This document shows, in pieces, positions 8,454 through 16,501 of a DNA stretch of 64,000 bases. Under the pieces are notes generated by a model. It did not search any database. It was not told the DNA's origin and saw only the letters and a program-made list of their open reading frames with translations. Positions within the stretch are counted from its first letter, which is position 1. Each line of letters opens with the position of its first letter. The stretch is from Chromobacterium haemolyticum DSM 19808 (lineage in GTDB: Bacteria > Pseudomonadota > Gammaproteobacteria > Burkholderiales > Chromobacteriaceae), in NCBI RefSeq assembly GCF_000711885.1, contig NZ_JONK01000028.1, forward strand, positions 16,920 to 80,919. Reading direction: 5' to 3'. The position numbers were made by a program, and so were the translations under genes.

Positions 8454-9331
8454 CCCCCGGGGAAGCCGCGCTCAGCAAAGAAGTCGATGAAGGCGCGCAG
8501 CCGCGGAGGCAAATAGGGCGCGCTGGGCCATAGCAGGTAGAGGGTGCCGCGGCGTTCCGCCCAGGCTTCCGGCAGCGCTTGCAACCGTCCTTCCGCCAGT
8601 TGGCGGCGCACGGTGAAGTCCGGCAAGCAGGCGATGCCGGCGCCTTGTTCGGCCAACTGGATCAGCGCGTCGCCTGTGTTGCCGCAGGCGTTGACCGGCA
8701 AAGTCTGGGCATCGACGCCGCTCAGCGGCCACGGCGCCAGCTTGCCGCTGCGAGGGTAGCGATAATGCAGGCAGCGGTGTCGCGCCAGATCTGCCGGCGA
8801 CGCCGGCTCCCCGCAGCGGGCGAAGTAGGCCGGCGCGGCCACCAGCCGCATGCGATAAGCGCCCAGCCGGCGAGCGCTCAAGCGTGAATCGCCGGGCTCG
8901 CCGCCGCGGATCACTACATCGAAGCCTTCGCCTATCACATCCACCAGGCGGTCGCTATAGTCCAGGTCCAGCTCAATTTCCGGGTAGCTTTGCATGAAGC
9001 TTGCCAGATGTGGGGCCAGCACCCCGCATTCATGCGGCAGACCGACTTTCAGCCGGCCGCGGGGAGCGGCCTGACCCTGTTGCAGCTCGCGTTCGGCGGC
9101 TTCCACTTCATCCAGAATGCGCAGGCATCGTTGCAAGTATTGTTCCCCGGCCGTGGTCAGGGTCAGCCGCCGCGTGCTTCGCTGAACCAGGCGGGCGCCC
9201 AATCGTGCCTCCAGCCGCGCCAGCCCCTTGCCGGCGGCTGAGGCGGAAATGCCCAATTGCCGTCCGGCTGCCACCAGGCTGCCTTGCTGGGCGATGTGGG
9301 CAAACAGCTCGATGCCGCTCATTTTCTCCAT
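8450..9331 (-). CDS. LysR family regulator, divergent from MFS exporter
   Basis: A 293-residue LysR-type regulator with a winged helix-turn-helix at about residues 3-62 (ELFAHIAQQGSLVAAGRQLGIS...RLVQRSTRRLTLT) and a periplasmic-binding-protein-like effector domain (~88-290). It belongs to the large subgroup with VVIRGGEPGDSRLSARRLG, in which regulators usually control an adjacent oxidoreductase or exporter. It is transcribed divergently from an MFS exporter 117 bp away, which is the natural target. The stop codon falls in repeat copy C. Confidence 0.88.
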   Translation of the reverse strand: MEKMSGIELFAHIAQQGSLVAAGRQLGISASAAGKGLARLEARLGARLVQRSTRRLTLTTAGEQYLQRCLRILDEVEAAERELQQGQAAPRGRLKVGLPHECGVLAPHLASFMQSYPEIELDLDYSDRLVDVIGEGFDVVIRGGEPGDSRLSARRLGAYRMRLVAAPAYFARCGEPASPADLARHRCLHYRYPRSGKLAPWPLSGVDAQTLPVNACGNTGDALIQLAEQGAGIACLPDFTVRRQLAEGRLQALPEAWAERRGTLYLLWPSAPYLPPRLRAFIDFFAERGFPGG

Positions 9332-9353
9332 GCAAACCTCGCTATTACAGAAA

Positions 9354-9394
9354 ATTTTTCCGTTATCTAAGGAATTAAAGACTATTTTTCCGTT
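9354..9394. promoter_or_regulatory. Candidate LysR operator: direct repeat between divergent genes
   Basis: The motif ATTTTTCCGTT occurs twice (9354-9364 and 9384-9394) exactly 30 bp apart, in the AT-rich spacer between the LysR and MFS genes. Direct repeats on the same helix face at this distance are a plausible LysR tetramer site, but no T-N11-A palindrome was confirmed. Confidence 0.35.
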
Positions 9395-9448
9395 TCGCCA
9401 AGAAATCTAGCATAAGCCTTCATTCAATGGCGATACGGGAGAAGAGGA

Positions 9449-10648
9449 ATGGCGGGCAAAAACGGCGAGGCGGCGATGCCGGCAACGGTGTATCTGCTGG
9501 GTTTATGCATTTTTGCGATGGCGACGTCGGAGTTCATGGTGGCAGGGATGATGCCGTCGCTGGCGGTGGCCTTGGGCGTCGGCTTGCCGGCGGTGGGCAA
9601 TCTGGTGTCGGCCTTCGCCGCCAGTGTCGTGCTGGGCGGGCCGGTGCTGACTTGGCTGCTGCGCGCGGCGCGGCGCAAGCACAGCCTCATTGGTCTGTTG
9701 CTCTTGTTCCTGGCTGGCCAGGTTTTGGGGGCGTTGGCCGGAGATTACCAACAAATGCTGTGGTCGCGGCTGATCTGCGGCGTGGCGCAATCGGCCTTTT
9801 TCGGCGTGGCGCTGGCCTTGGCGGCGGAGTTGGTGGGCGAACATCGGGTGGCGCGCGCCGCCGCGCTGGTGCTCAATGGCTTGATGCTGGCTTCGGTGGC
9901 CGGCTTGCCGCTGGCTGCCTGGGTAGATCAGCACTGGGGCTGGCGCTTGAGCTTTTGGCTCGTGGCGATGATGGTGGTGCTGGCCGCGGCGGGCATTGCC
10001 GCGCTGACGCCGTCCGGCTCCGCGCCGCGCGCCCTGAGCCTGGGCGAAGAAGGCCGACGGCTGGCGCGTGGCAGTTTGTGGGCGGCTTATCTGAGCAGCG
10101 GTCTGATCATAGGCGCGGTATTCGCCGCCTTCACCTACCTGGCGCCCTTGTTTACCCAGATCAGCGGCTTCGACGCCACGACGTTGCCGTGGCTGTTCGC
10201 CGGTTATGGGCTGGCGACAGTGGCGGGCAATTTATGCAGCGGCAGGTGGGCGGATCGTCATACCCGCTGGGTGCTGCGCGTTGGTTTGCTGACGTTGTTG
10301 GCGGCTTTGGTGGCGCTGGCGTTGTTGGCGCAATGGCGGGCTGCCGCGGCGGCTTGCGTACTGCTGTTGGGCCTGGCTGGTTTGCCGATGAATCCGGCGA
10401 TGGTGGCGCGGGTAGTGCGCGCCGGCGGCAGCGGACCTATGGTGAACAGCCTTCACATGTCGGTGGTCAATCTGGGCTTGATGTTGGGATCCTGGGGCGG
10501 CGGCGCGCTGCTGGACGCCGGCTGGAGCCTGCGCGCGCCGGTTTGGCTGGGCGCGGCTCTGGCCGCTTTGGCGTTGGCCAGCCTGGGGCTGGACCGCGCC
10601 GGTCACAGCTGGCAGGTCACCGGCAACTCGGCCGGTTTGCCCAGATAG
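9449..10648 (+). CDS. MFS transporter (DHA1-type efflux)
   Basis: A 399-residue major facilitator with twelve predicted membrane segments. The N-terminal ATSEFMVAGMMPSLA segment is typical of the AraJ/PbuE/NepI-type DHA1 exporters (sugar, purine or drug efflux). The ribosome site GGAGAAGAGG precedes the ATG. It is divergent from a LysR regulator. Its last 46 bp overlap the 3' end of the convergent EAL gene, so the two mRNAs would be complementary at their ends. The substrate is unknown. Confidence 0.85.
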   Translation: MAGKNGEAAMPATVYLLGLCIFAMATSEFMVAGMMPSLAVALGVGLPAVGNLVSAFAASVVLGGPVLTWLLRAARRKHSLIGLLLLFLAGQVLGALAGDYQQMLWSRLICGVAQSAFFGVALALAAELVGEHRVARAAALVLNGLMLASVAGLPLAAWVDQHWGWRLSFWLVAMMVVLAAAGIAALTPSGSAPRALSLGEEGRRLARGSLWAAYLSSGLIIGAVFAAFTYLAPLFTQISGFDATTLPWLFAGYGLATVAGNLCSGRWADRHTRWVLRVGLLTLLAALVALALLAQWRAAAAACVLLLGLAGLPMNPAMVARVVRAGGSGPMVNSLHMSVVNLGLMLGSWGGGALLDAGWSLRAPVWLGAALAALALASLGLDRAGHSWQVTGNSAGLPR

Positions 10649-11382
10649 AAGCCCTGGTAGAGCTCTACGCCCAGCTCCTGCATGGCCAGATGTTGTTCCC
10701 GGCTCTCAATGCCTTCCACCGCCATGCGGCAGCCTATCTGCCAGCCCAGTTCCAGCAGCACCGGCAGCCGGTGGCGTTCGCCGGACATATAGTCCAGCAG
10801 CAGGCTGCGGTCGATCTTGATCAGGTCCGGGCACAGCGACTTGACCTTGCCGTGACGCGCGGCCACTGCGCCAAAGTCGTCCACCGACAGGCCGAAGCCT
10901 GCCTCGGCGGTCAGGCGCAGGCTGTTGATCAACGGTTGGCCGTGGTGCTCCACCTCGTATTCCGGCAGTTCGAAAATCACGCCGGCGCTGTCCAGTTCCA
11001 AGGAGTCCAACAGGCCTTGCAGCAGGGGAAGGTGACTGCGGCCGTGGTTGTCCACCACCGCTGTCTGGGCCAACAGGTTCAGGCTCAGACAGCCGGACTG
11101 GCCGCTTTGTGCGAAGTTGCGGATGTGGATCAGCCGGGCCAGTTGGTCGGCTTCCAGCGCCAATTCCGGCGGCAACCCGGACAAAAAGGCGTCGGGGGGC
11201 GGCGTCTGGCCGTCTTGCGTGCGCACGCGCAGCAGCGCTTCATAGCCGAACACGCCGCCGCTGCGGTAGAACAGAGGCTGGAACACGCTGCTGAATTGAT
11301 AGCCGCCCAGCCGCGCGCAATAGCGGCCGTCCGCGTCGCGGTACAGCTGGCGCTCGGGATGAGGGTTTTGGGGTGGAACCAT
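10603..11382 (-). CDS. EAL-domain cyclic-di-GMP phosphodiesterase
   Basis: A stand-alone 259-residue EAL domain, expected to hydrolyse c-di-GMP to pGpG. Motifs in order: EALLR (signature Glu), LSLNLL (metal Asn), FELPEYEVE, SVDDFGA (catalytic Asp pair), LIKIDRSLL (Lys), MAVEGIES (Glu) and QGFYLGKP (Gln). All metal and catalytic residues seem present, so activity is likely. There is no membrane or sensory domain beyond a short basic N-terminus, so it would be a soluble enzyme. It is convergent with and overlaps the MFS exporter by 46 bp. Together with the GGDEF protein at 2018 it gives this region both arms of c-di-GMP turnover. Confidence 0.88.
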   Translation of the reverse strand: MVPPQNPHPERQLYRDADGRYCARLGGYQFSSVFQPLFYRSGGVFGYEALLRVRTQDGQTPPPDAFLSGLPPELALEADQLARLIHIRNFAQSGQSGCLSLNLLAQTAVVDNHGRSHLPLLQGLLDSLELDSAGVIFELPEYEVEHHGQPLINSLRLTAEAGFGLSVDDFGAVAARHGKVKSLCPDLIKIDRSLLLDYMSGERHRLPVLLELGWQIGCRMAVEGIESREQHLAMQELGVELYQGFYLGKPAELPVTCQL

Positions 11383-11449
11383 GGTTTTTTAGCCGCGCGG
11401 GGTGGACTTTCAGCATAGCAAGCATTGCGCGGCGATTCTCGGCGTCGGT

Positions 11450-11887
11450 TCAGGCGCGCGCGCCGGTGCGCGGACGTCTGGCCAGCCACAACCCGGCCAG
11501 AAGCAGCGCAGCGCCCAGCAACTGGGTCAGTGCCGGGCGCTCAAGGCCGGTCAGGCGGTCCAGCAAGATGCCGGTCAGCATTTGACCGGTTATCACCAGC
11601 AAGGTGGTTTTCATCATGCCTAGCCGCGTCAGCACGTGGCTGTTGACGGCTACGAACAGCGCGCCTAGCGCGCCACCCAGATAGGCGCTGGCCGGCGCGT
11701 TGGCGAGGCCGCCGACGGGCGCGCCGCTTAGGATTGGCAGCAGCGCGCTAAGCAGCAGGAAGCCTATCAGATGGTTCCACCAGGAGGCGGCGAAAGCGCC
11801 GCGTTCTTGGGCCATGCGGCCGTTGACGGCGCGGCTGGCGCCGATGCAAACGCCGTTGAGCAGGGCCAGCAGGATGTAAGCGGTCAT
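11450..11887 (-). CDS. YdcZ-type (DUF606) membrane protein, partner 1
   Basis: A 145-residue hydrophobic protein with five likely membrane helices, starting MTAYILLALLNGVCIGASRAVNGRMA. This is the typical N-terminus of the YdcZ/DUF606 branch of the drug/metabolite transporter superfamily, where each protein is half the size of an EamA transporter and is thought to pair. It lies 10 bp downstream of a second small protein of the same type, so the pair probably forms a heterodimeric transporter. The end is Arg-rich and cytoplasmic. The substrate is unknown. Confidence 0.78.
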   Translation of the reverse strand: MTAYILLALLNGVCIGASRAVNGRMAQERGAFAASWWNHLIGFLLLSALLPILSGAPVGGLANAPASAYLGGALGALFVAVNSHVLTRLGMMKTTLLVITGQMLTGILLDRLTGLERPALTQLLGAALLLAGLWLARRPRTGARA

Positions 11888-11897
11888 GTCGCCTCCT

Positions 11898-12347
11898 TCA
11901 GATGGCGGAGATCAGGACGGCGCAACCGCTCAGCACTAGCAAGGCGGCGTGCGCGTCGTGGCGGGTTAACGCGCGCCGCGCGACGAGAAAGCCGCAGCGT
12001 TCGCACAGCAGGCTGAACAGCAATTGGCCGGCGATGGCCAAGGCCAGGGTGCCGGCCAGCGCCAATGGGCTATTGACCGCGACAGCGGACAGCGCCACCG
12101 TCAGCGCGCCGGGCAGGCCACCTAGATAGGCCCAGCGAGGCGGCGGGCGGCAGGAGGCCGGCGCAGGATTCGATCGCGTCGTCGCGCGCCATAGCGCCAA
12201 CGCGGTCAGCGCGCCCAGGCCGTGCGCCAGCCACGAGGCTTGCAGCGGGCCGCTGTGCGCGGCCAGCAAACTATTGCAATGAATCATCCAGGCGAGCATC
12301 GCGCCGGCGGCGAGCGCCAGCGGGCTGTCCAGTTGTTTTGCGTCCAT
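11898..12347 (-). CDS. YdcZ-type membrane protein, partner 2
   Basis: A 149-residue protein with about five hydrophobic helices (AAGAMLAWMIHCNSLL, WLAHGLGALTALALW, YLGGLPGALTVALSAVAVN, LAGTLALAIAGQLLFSLL, AALLVLSGCAVLISA). It is the upstream member of a two-gene operon with the 145-residue YdcZ-like protein. It is less typical at the N-terminus than its partner, but the Gly/Ala-rich helices and the LPGALTVALS block fit the family. The operon is divergent from a LysR gene whose start is 91 bp away and which presumably controls it. Confidence 0.72.
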   Translation of the reverse strand: MDAKQLDSPLALAAGAMLAWMIHCNSLLAAHSGPLQASWLAHGLGALTALALWRATTRSNPAPASCRPPPRWAYLGGLPGALTVALSAVAVNSPLALAGTLALAIAGQLLFSLLCERCGFLVARRALTRHDAHAALLVLSGCAVLISAI

Positions 12348-12438
12348 GACTTTGTTCCGTATGAGACATTGCGGACACTATATATCGTGGCGCTTTAGGC
12401 GATAATCCGGCTTGTTGGAAACGGATAGTGGAGTAAAA

Positions 12439-13392
12439 GTGGACAATACGGACGAGAGCGAACGTTTTGCCGCGCTGCCCTTGTTTGTCGCGGTGATCGA
12501 ATGCGGGAGCTTTGCCGCCGCCGGCCGCAAACTAGGCTTGAGCAAATCCGCGGTCAGCAAGCGCGTTTCCTTGCTGGAGGCGAGGCTGGGAGTCCGACTG
12601 TTGCAGCGTACTACCCGGCGCTTGCATCTGACCGAGGCCGGCGCGCAATACCATGCTTACGCGCGTCAGGCGCTGGTTCTGGCGCGCGAGGGCGAAGACG
12701 CCATCGCTCGTTTGCAGAGCCAGCCGCGAGGGTTGCTGCGCATCAGCGTGCCCATGGTGTTCGGCCGGCTGCATTTGTCGCCGCTGGCGCCGGATTTCCT
12801 GGCCGCTTATCCGGGGGTGCAGCTGGACATGCAGATGGACGACAGGATGGTGGATTTGGTGGAAGGCGGCTTCGACCTGGCGATCCGCATCGGCCATTTG
12901 CCGGAGTCCAGCTTGATCGCCCGCCGTATCGCTCCTTGTCGCAGCGTGATCTGCGCCGCCCCCGCCTACCTGGCGCGCCATGGCCGGCCGGAAACGCCGG
13001 CGCAGCTGGCCGGGCACAACTGCCTGCGCTATGCCTATTACCGCGGCGGCGCGGCGTGGACGTTGCAAGGTTCTGACGGCCCGGTGGCGGTGGAGCCGCG
13101 CGGCAATTATCTGGTCAACAACAGCGAGGCCCTGCGCGACGCGCTTTTGGCCGGCGCCGGTATTGCTCAAATGCCCACCTTCATTGTGGGGGCGGATTTG
13201 GCCGCCGGGCGGCTGCTGCCCTTGCTGGAGCGCTACCCTCTGCCGCTGCACGCGGTGTACGCGGTGTTTCCCGAGCGCAAGCACGTGCCGGCCAAGGTGA
13301 GCGCTTTTCTGGAGTTCATCGATAGACGGCTGGGCGGCGAGCCGCCGCCGTGGGAACGGGCGCCGACAGATTCCCCCGCCGCCGCCGACTAA
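12439..13392 (+). CDS. LysR family regulator, divergent from YdcZ pair
   Basis: A LysR-type regulator of 317 residues from the GTG at 12439, which follows GTGGAG by 5-6 bases; an in-frame TTG at 12412 would add nine residues. HTH at about residues 6-64 (FVAVIECGSFAAAGRKLGLSKSAVSKRV), effector domain to about 290, with FDLAIRIGHLPESSLIARRI typical of the aromatic-carboxylate and efflux subgroup. The C-terminus carries a Pro/Ala-rich tail (PPWERAPTDSPAAAD). It probably regulates the divergent YdcZ-like transporter pair. Repeat copy D follows directly. Confidence 0.87.
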   Translation: MDNTDESERFAALPLFVAVIECGSFAAAGRKLGLSKSAVSKRVSLLEARLGVRLLQRTTRRLHLTEAGAQYHAYARQALVLAREGEDAIARLQSQPRGLLRISVPMVFGRLHLSPLAPDFLAAYPGVQLDMQMDDRMVDLVEGGFDLAIRIGHLPESSLIARRIAPCRSVICAAPAYLARHGRPETPAQLAGHNCLRYAYYRGGAAWTLQGSDGPVAVEPRGNYLVNNSEALRDALLAGAGIAQMPTFIVGADLAAGRLLPLLERYPLPLHAVYAVFPERKHVPAKVSAFLEFIDRRLGGEPPPWERAPTDSPAAAD

Positions 13393-13393
13393 G

Positions 13394-13543
13394 CTCTCAT
13401 AACCTGTTCATCGTCTGCTACGCATCGGCGATACCGCGTTGAAACCGGCTTCGAAATGCTCATGTACCCCATGTACATTCCGCTTTCTCAGCCGTTTTCG
13501 CCTTGTCTCGCTCTTGCTCGCGAGACTTTGAACAGGTTCTCAG
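13394..13543 (+). repeat. Dispersed intergenic repeat, copy D
   Basis: One of the best preserved copies. It begins at CTCTCATAACCTGTTCA, one base after the LysR stop codon, and ends GCGAGACTTTGAACAGGTTC. The middle contains CTTCGAAATGCTCATGTACC and an inner palindrome-like stretch (CATGTACCCCATGTACATT). It separates two genes on the same strand. Confidence 0.93.
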
Positions 13544-13567
13544 GACAGGCTGGTGGGGAGAGCGGCG

Positions 13568-14197
13568 ATGAAAGTGTGGGCAGGCGGGATATTGGCGATG
13601 TGGGCCTTGGCGTCGCTGGCTACGGAGGTGGCCGGCTGGGCCAGTTATCAGCATGGGGACTACGCCGCCGCGCGAAGGCAGTTCGAGCAGGCGGCCCAGG
13701 CGGGCGACCGGGTGGCTGCTTTCGATCTGGCGATGATGCATTGGAGAGGAGAGGGCGGCGCGCCTGACCGGATGCAGGGAGAGCGCTGGTTGCGTCGCGC
13801 AGCCGACGCAGGTCTGCCGCAGGCGCAGCACGCCTTGGGAGTGTTGTACGAAAACGGCCAGCAGGTGGCCAAGTCGCAAGCCGAGGCGACGCGTTGGTTC
13901 CGGTTGGCCGCAGATCAAGGCTATCTGCCGGCAGAGCTGGATCTGGGCACTCAGTACTTCCTCGGTCGCGGCGTGGCCAAGGATTACCGGCTGGCGGCGT
14001 ATTGGTACGAGAAGGCCGCCCGGCAGGGCGACGTGGGCGCGCAGTATCTGATCGCCAGCATGTACGAGCATGGCGACGGGGTGGAGCGGGACTTGCCGGC
14101 GGCGATCCGCTGGTACGCCAAGGCGGCCGCGCAGGGCGATGTCGGCGCCAGGCTCAAGGCCTTGGACCTGGCCAAGCGGGCCAAGCCGCCGGCATGA
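13568..14197 (+). CDS. Exported Sel1-repeat (TPR-like) protein
   Basis: A 209-residue protein with an N-terminal signal peptide (KVWAGGILAMWALASLATEVAG) and four to five Sel1-like helical repeats of about 36 residues, each ending in xAxxWYxKAAxQGxxxAxxxL (for example AAYWYEKAARQGDVGAQYLI and AIRWYAKAAAQGDVGARLK). Such proteins act as protein-interaction scaffolds in the periplasm or at the surface. The ATG at 13568 follows GGGGAGAG at good spacing. No partner is obvious nearby. Confidence 0.85.
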   Translation: MKVWAGGILAMWALASLATEVAGWASYQHGDYAAARRQFEQAAQAGDRVAAFDLAMMHWRGEGGAPDRMQGERWLRRAADAGLPQAQHALGVLYENGQQVAKSQAEATRWFRLAADQGYLPAELDLGTQYFLGRGVAKDYRLAAYWYEKAARQGDVGAQYLIASMYEHGDGVERDLPAAIRWYAKAAAQGDVGARLKALDLAKRAKPPA

Positions 14198-14212
14198 CGG
14201 CTTGAAACCTGC

Positions 14213-14632
14213 TCAGGCGCGGGCCGGGCCGCGGCGCATCGCCGCCAGGCACTGGCAGGCGGCCTGCCAATCCTGAACGCCGCGCAGGCCGCGCACGATG
14301 ATGCCGGCCAGAGTGTCGTTGCAGGCGTCCGGGCCGAACTGCATCAGCATTTCATGCAAGGCGAAATGCAGGGAGGCATTGTGCTGAAGCAGCAAGCCCA
14401 CCTGTTCATGGACGAAGCCGTCCACCGTGGCCTGGCCGTCGCGGTCCACGTGAACATGGTGGCGCGGACAGAAGCCGGAACGGATCAGCGCCTGGTCCGC
14501 GCGCACGTCGTCTAGAAAAGCCTGCGCGCTGTGGTGCAGAAAGCCGCACGCCATGATCAGGCTGGCTACGGAGTAGGGTTTGGTGGTGGTGGCGTCGGCG
14601 ACGAGGGCGTTGTCCGGCAAGGTGGCAAGCAT
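14213..14632 (-). CDS. Hypothetical protein
   Basis: A 139-residue protein of unrecognised family. Ribosome site AGGAG lies about eight bases before the ATG, and codon use matches its neighbours, so it is probably real. It contains FCPRHHVHVDRDGQATVDGF and a His-containing helix (LHFALHEMLMQFG), but no known motif. It converges on the Sel1-repeat gene with 15 bp between stops. No membrane segment or signal peptide is seen. Confidence 0.65.
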   Translation of the reverse strand: MLATLPDNALVADATTTKPYSVASLIMACGFLHHSAQAFLDDVRADQALIRSGFCPRHHVHVDRDGQATVDGFVHEQVGLLLQHNASLHFALHEMLMQFGPDACNDTLAGIIVRGLRGVQDWQAACQCLAAMRRGPARA

Positions 14633-14836
14633 TTATGTTCTCCTGTTATCTTTGTAAACCGCGCTTAAGTGGCATAAATCGTCGGTTTTATTATTTTTTC
14701 CGCGTTTTTGTATCATTCATGCGAATGTATTGGCAAGCCCGTCGAAAGGACGGTTGCCAGCCGCGGCTGCCAGGGTTTTTCTTGGGACGATGGCCATTTA
14801 GAATGAACGCTTTATTGACTGTTTGTTCCCATCCGC

Positions 14837-15412
14837 ATGCATATTGTCTACCTGCACGGCTTCAATTCCGGTCCTCAATCGCTGAAGGCGAACGAAACCG
14901 CCGCTTATTTGCAACAGAACGCGTTCGATGCGACCTTGCATTGTCCGCAGCTGTCCCCCCATCCGGCCGAGGCGATCGAGCAGGCGTCCGCTCTGGTGGC
15001 GTCCTTGCCGGCCGACACCTTGCTGATCGGCAGTTCGCTCGGCGGTTATTACGCTACCTTTTTGGCCGAGCGCCATCAACGCCCGGCGGTGCTGATCAAT
15101 CCGGCGGTGCGGCCTTACGACGATTTGGCGCGTTTCATCGGCGAGCAGACCAACCCCTACACCGGCGTGGTCTACACCTTGAGCGACGCTGATATGCACG
15201 CCTTGCTGGGGCTGCGCGTGCCCCAGCCGTCCGCGCGCCGTTACTGGCTGCTGTTGGGCAGTTGCGACGAGGTGCTGGATTGGCGTGAAGCGGCGGCGCT
15301 GTATCTGGACTGCCGCCAGACAGTGTTCAACGGCGATGACCATAGACTTGAAGCCTGGCCGCGCATCCTGCCGGAAGTGCTGGCTTGGGGGCGCGGACAA
15401 TGCTTGGTTTGA
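14837..15412 (+). CDS. yqiA: YqiA-family esterase
   Basis: A 191-residue alpha/beta-hydrolase of the YqiA/YcfP (UPF0227) family. The N-terminal strand is IVYLHGFNSGPQSLKA, the nucleophile elbow is GSSLGGYYA and the C-terminal catalytic-His region is NGDDHRLEAW. Members hydrolyse short acyl or palmitoyl-CoA type esters in vitro; the physiological role is unclear. It starts 204 bp from the divergent hypothetical gene, and the quinone reductase gene follows 86 bp downstream. Confidence 0.82.
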   Translation: MHIVYLHGFNSGPQSLKANETAAYLQQNAFDATLHCPQLSPHPAEAIEQASALVASLPADTLLIGSSLGGYYATFLAERHQRPAVLINPAVRPYDDLARFIGEQTNPYTGVVYTLSDADMHALLGLRVPQPSARRYWLLLGSCDEVLDWREAAALYLDCRQTVFNGDDHRLEAWPRILPEVLAWGRGQCLV

Positions 15413-15498
15413 TGTAGAAACAGCCTGTTCTGCGACAGCGGCTTGCCTGGGACGGCTCCGCCGTCGCACACTGGATTTTTTGAGCCTAGGAGGCTGCC

Positions 15499-16473
15499 AT
15501 GACTCAAGCCATCGTTTTCTCCCACACCGGCGGGCCGGAAGTGCTCGGTCTGCAAAGCCAGGAGCTGACCGCTCCGGGACCGGGTCAGGCGCGGGTGCGT
15601 CATACCGCCATCGGCGTCAACTTCATCGATACCTATCAGCGCAGTGGTCTGTATCCGTTGCCGCTGCCGTCCGGCCTGGGCCAGGAGGCGGCCGGGGTGG
15701 TGGAAGCGTTGGGGCCGGGGGTGTCCGGTCTGGCGGTGGGAGACCGCGTCGCTTACGCCGGAGGCCCGCTGGGCGCTTATAGCACCGAGCGCTTGCTGCC
15801 GGCGGCGGTGCTGGTGAAGATTCCCGACGGCATCAGCGACGAATCCGCCGCCTGCATGATGTTGCAGGGCATGACTGTGGAGTATCTGGTGCAACGCACC
15901 TACCCGGTGAGGCCGGGCCAAACCATCTTGTGGCACGCGGCCGCCGGCGGAGTGGGACAGATCGCGGTGCAGTGGCTGACGGCGCTGGGCGCGACGGTGA
16001 TAGGCACTGTTGGTTCCGACGCCAAGGCCGACATCGTGCGCGGCCTGGGCTGCCAGCATGTGATCAATTACAGCCGCGAAGACGTGGTGGCGCGAGTCAG
16101 CGAGATCACCGGCGGACAGGGCGTGCCGGTGGTCTATGACTCGGTCGGCAAGGATACTTTCCAGATATCGCTGGCTTGCTTGAGTCCGCGCGGCATGTTG
16201 GTCAGCTTTGGCAACGCGTCCGGCGCGGTGCCGCCGTTCGCGCCTTTGGAGCTGACCAGTCGCGGCTCGCTGTTCTTTACCCGGCCCAAGCTGGCCGATT
16301 ACATCGCCAGCCGCGCGGAGCTGGAGGCCTCGGCCCAAGCCTTGTTTGATCGGGTGGCGGACGGCAGGGTCAAGGTGGCGCCATCGCATCGTTATCCCTT
16401 GGCGGAGGCCGCGCAGGCGCACCGCGATCTGGAAGGGCGCAAGACTAGCGGCTCTATTATCCTGCTGCCTTGA
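15499..16473 (+). CDS. NADPH:quinone reductase (zeta-crystallin-like)
   Basis: A 324-residue zinc-independent medium-chain dehydrogenase that reduces quinones using NADPH. It has the GroES-like N-terminal half (IGVNFIDTYQRSGLYPLPLPSGLGQEAAGVVEA) and a Rossmann domain with the quinone-reductase form of the nucleotide motif (HAAAGGVGQIAVQ). The Cys ligands of the zinc enzymes are absent. GGAGG lies a few bases before the ATG. It probably protects against quinone redox cycling, and no dedicated regulator is adjacent. Confidence 0.87.
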   Translation: MTQAIVFSHTGGPEVLGLQSQELTAPGPGQARVRHTAIGVNFIDTYQRSGLYPLPLPSGLGQEAAGVVEALGPGVSGLAVGDRVAYAGGPLGAYSTERLLPAAVLVKIPDGISDESAACMMLQGMTVEYLVQRTYPVRPGQTILWHAAAGGVGQIAVQWLTALGATVIGTVGSDAKADIVRGLGCQHVINYSREDVVARVSEITGGQGVPVVYDSVGKDTFQISLACLSPRGMLVSFGNASGAVPPFAPLELTSRGSLFFTRPKLADYIASRAELEASAQALFDRVADGRVKVAPSHRYPLAEAAQAHRDLEGRKTSGSIILLP

Positions 16474-16501
16474 ACGGGCAGCGACGCCAGTCAGGCATCG
16501 C

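Noticed and set aside
13456..13767. Short open frames reading MLMYPMYIPLSQPFSPCLALARET-like sequence in several places
   Set aside because: They arise from the dispersed repeat itself. The similar peptides differ in frame continuation and stop positions between copies, so they are not conserved genes.
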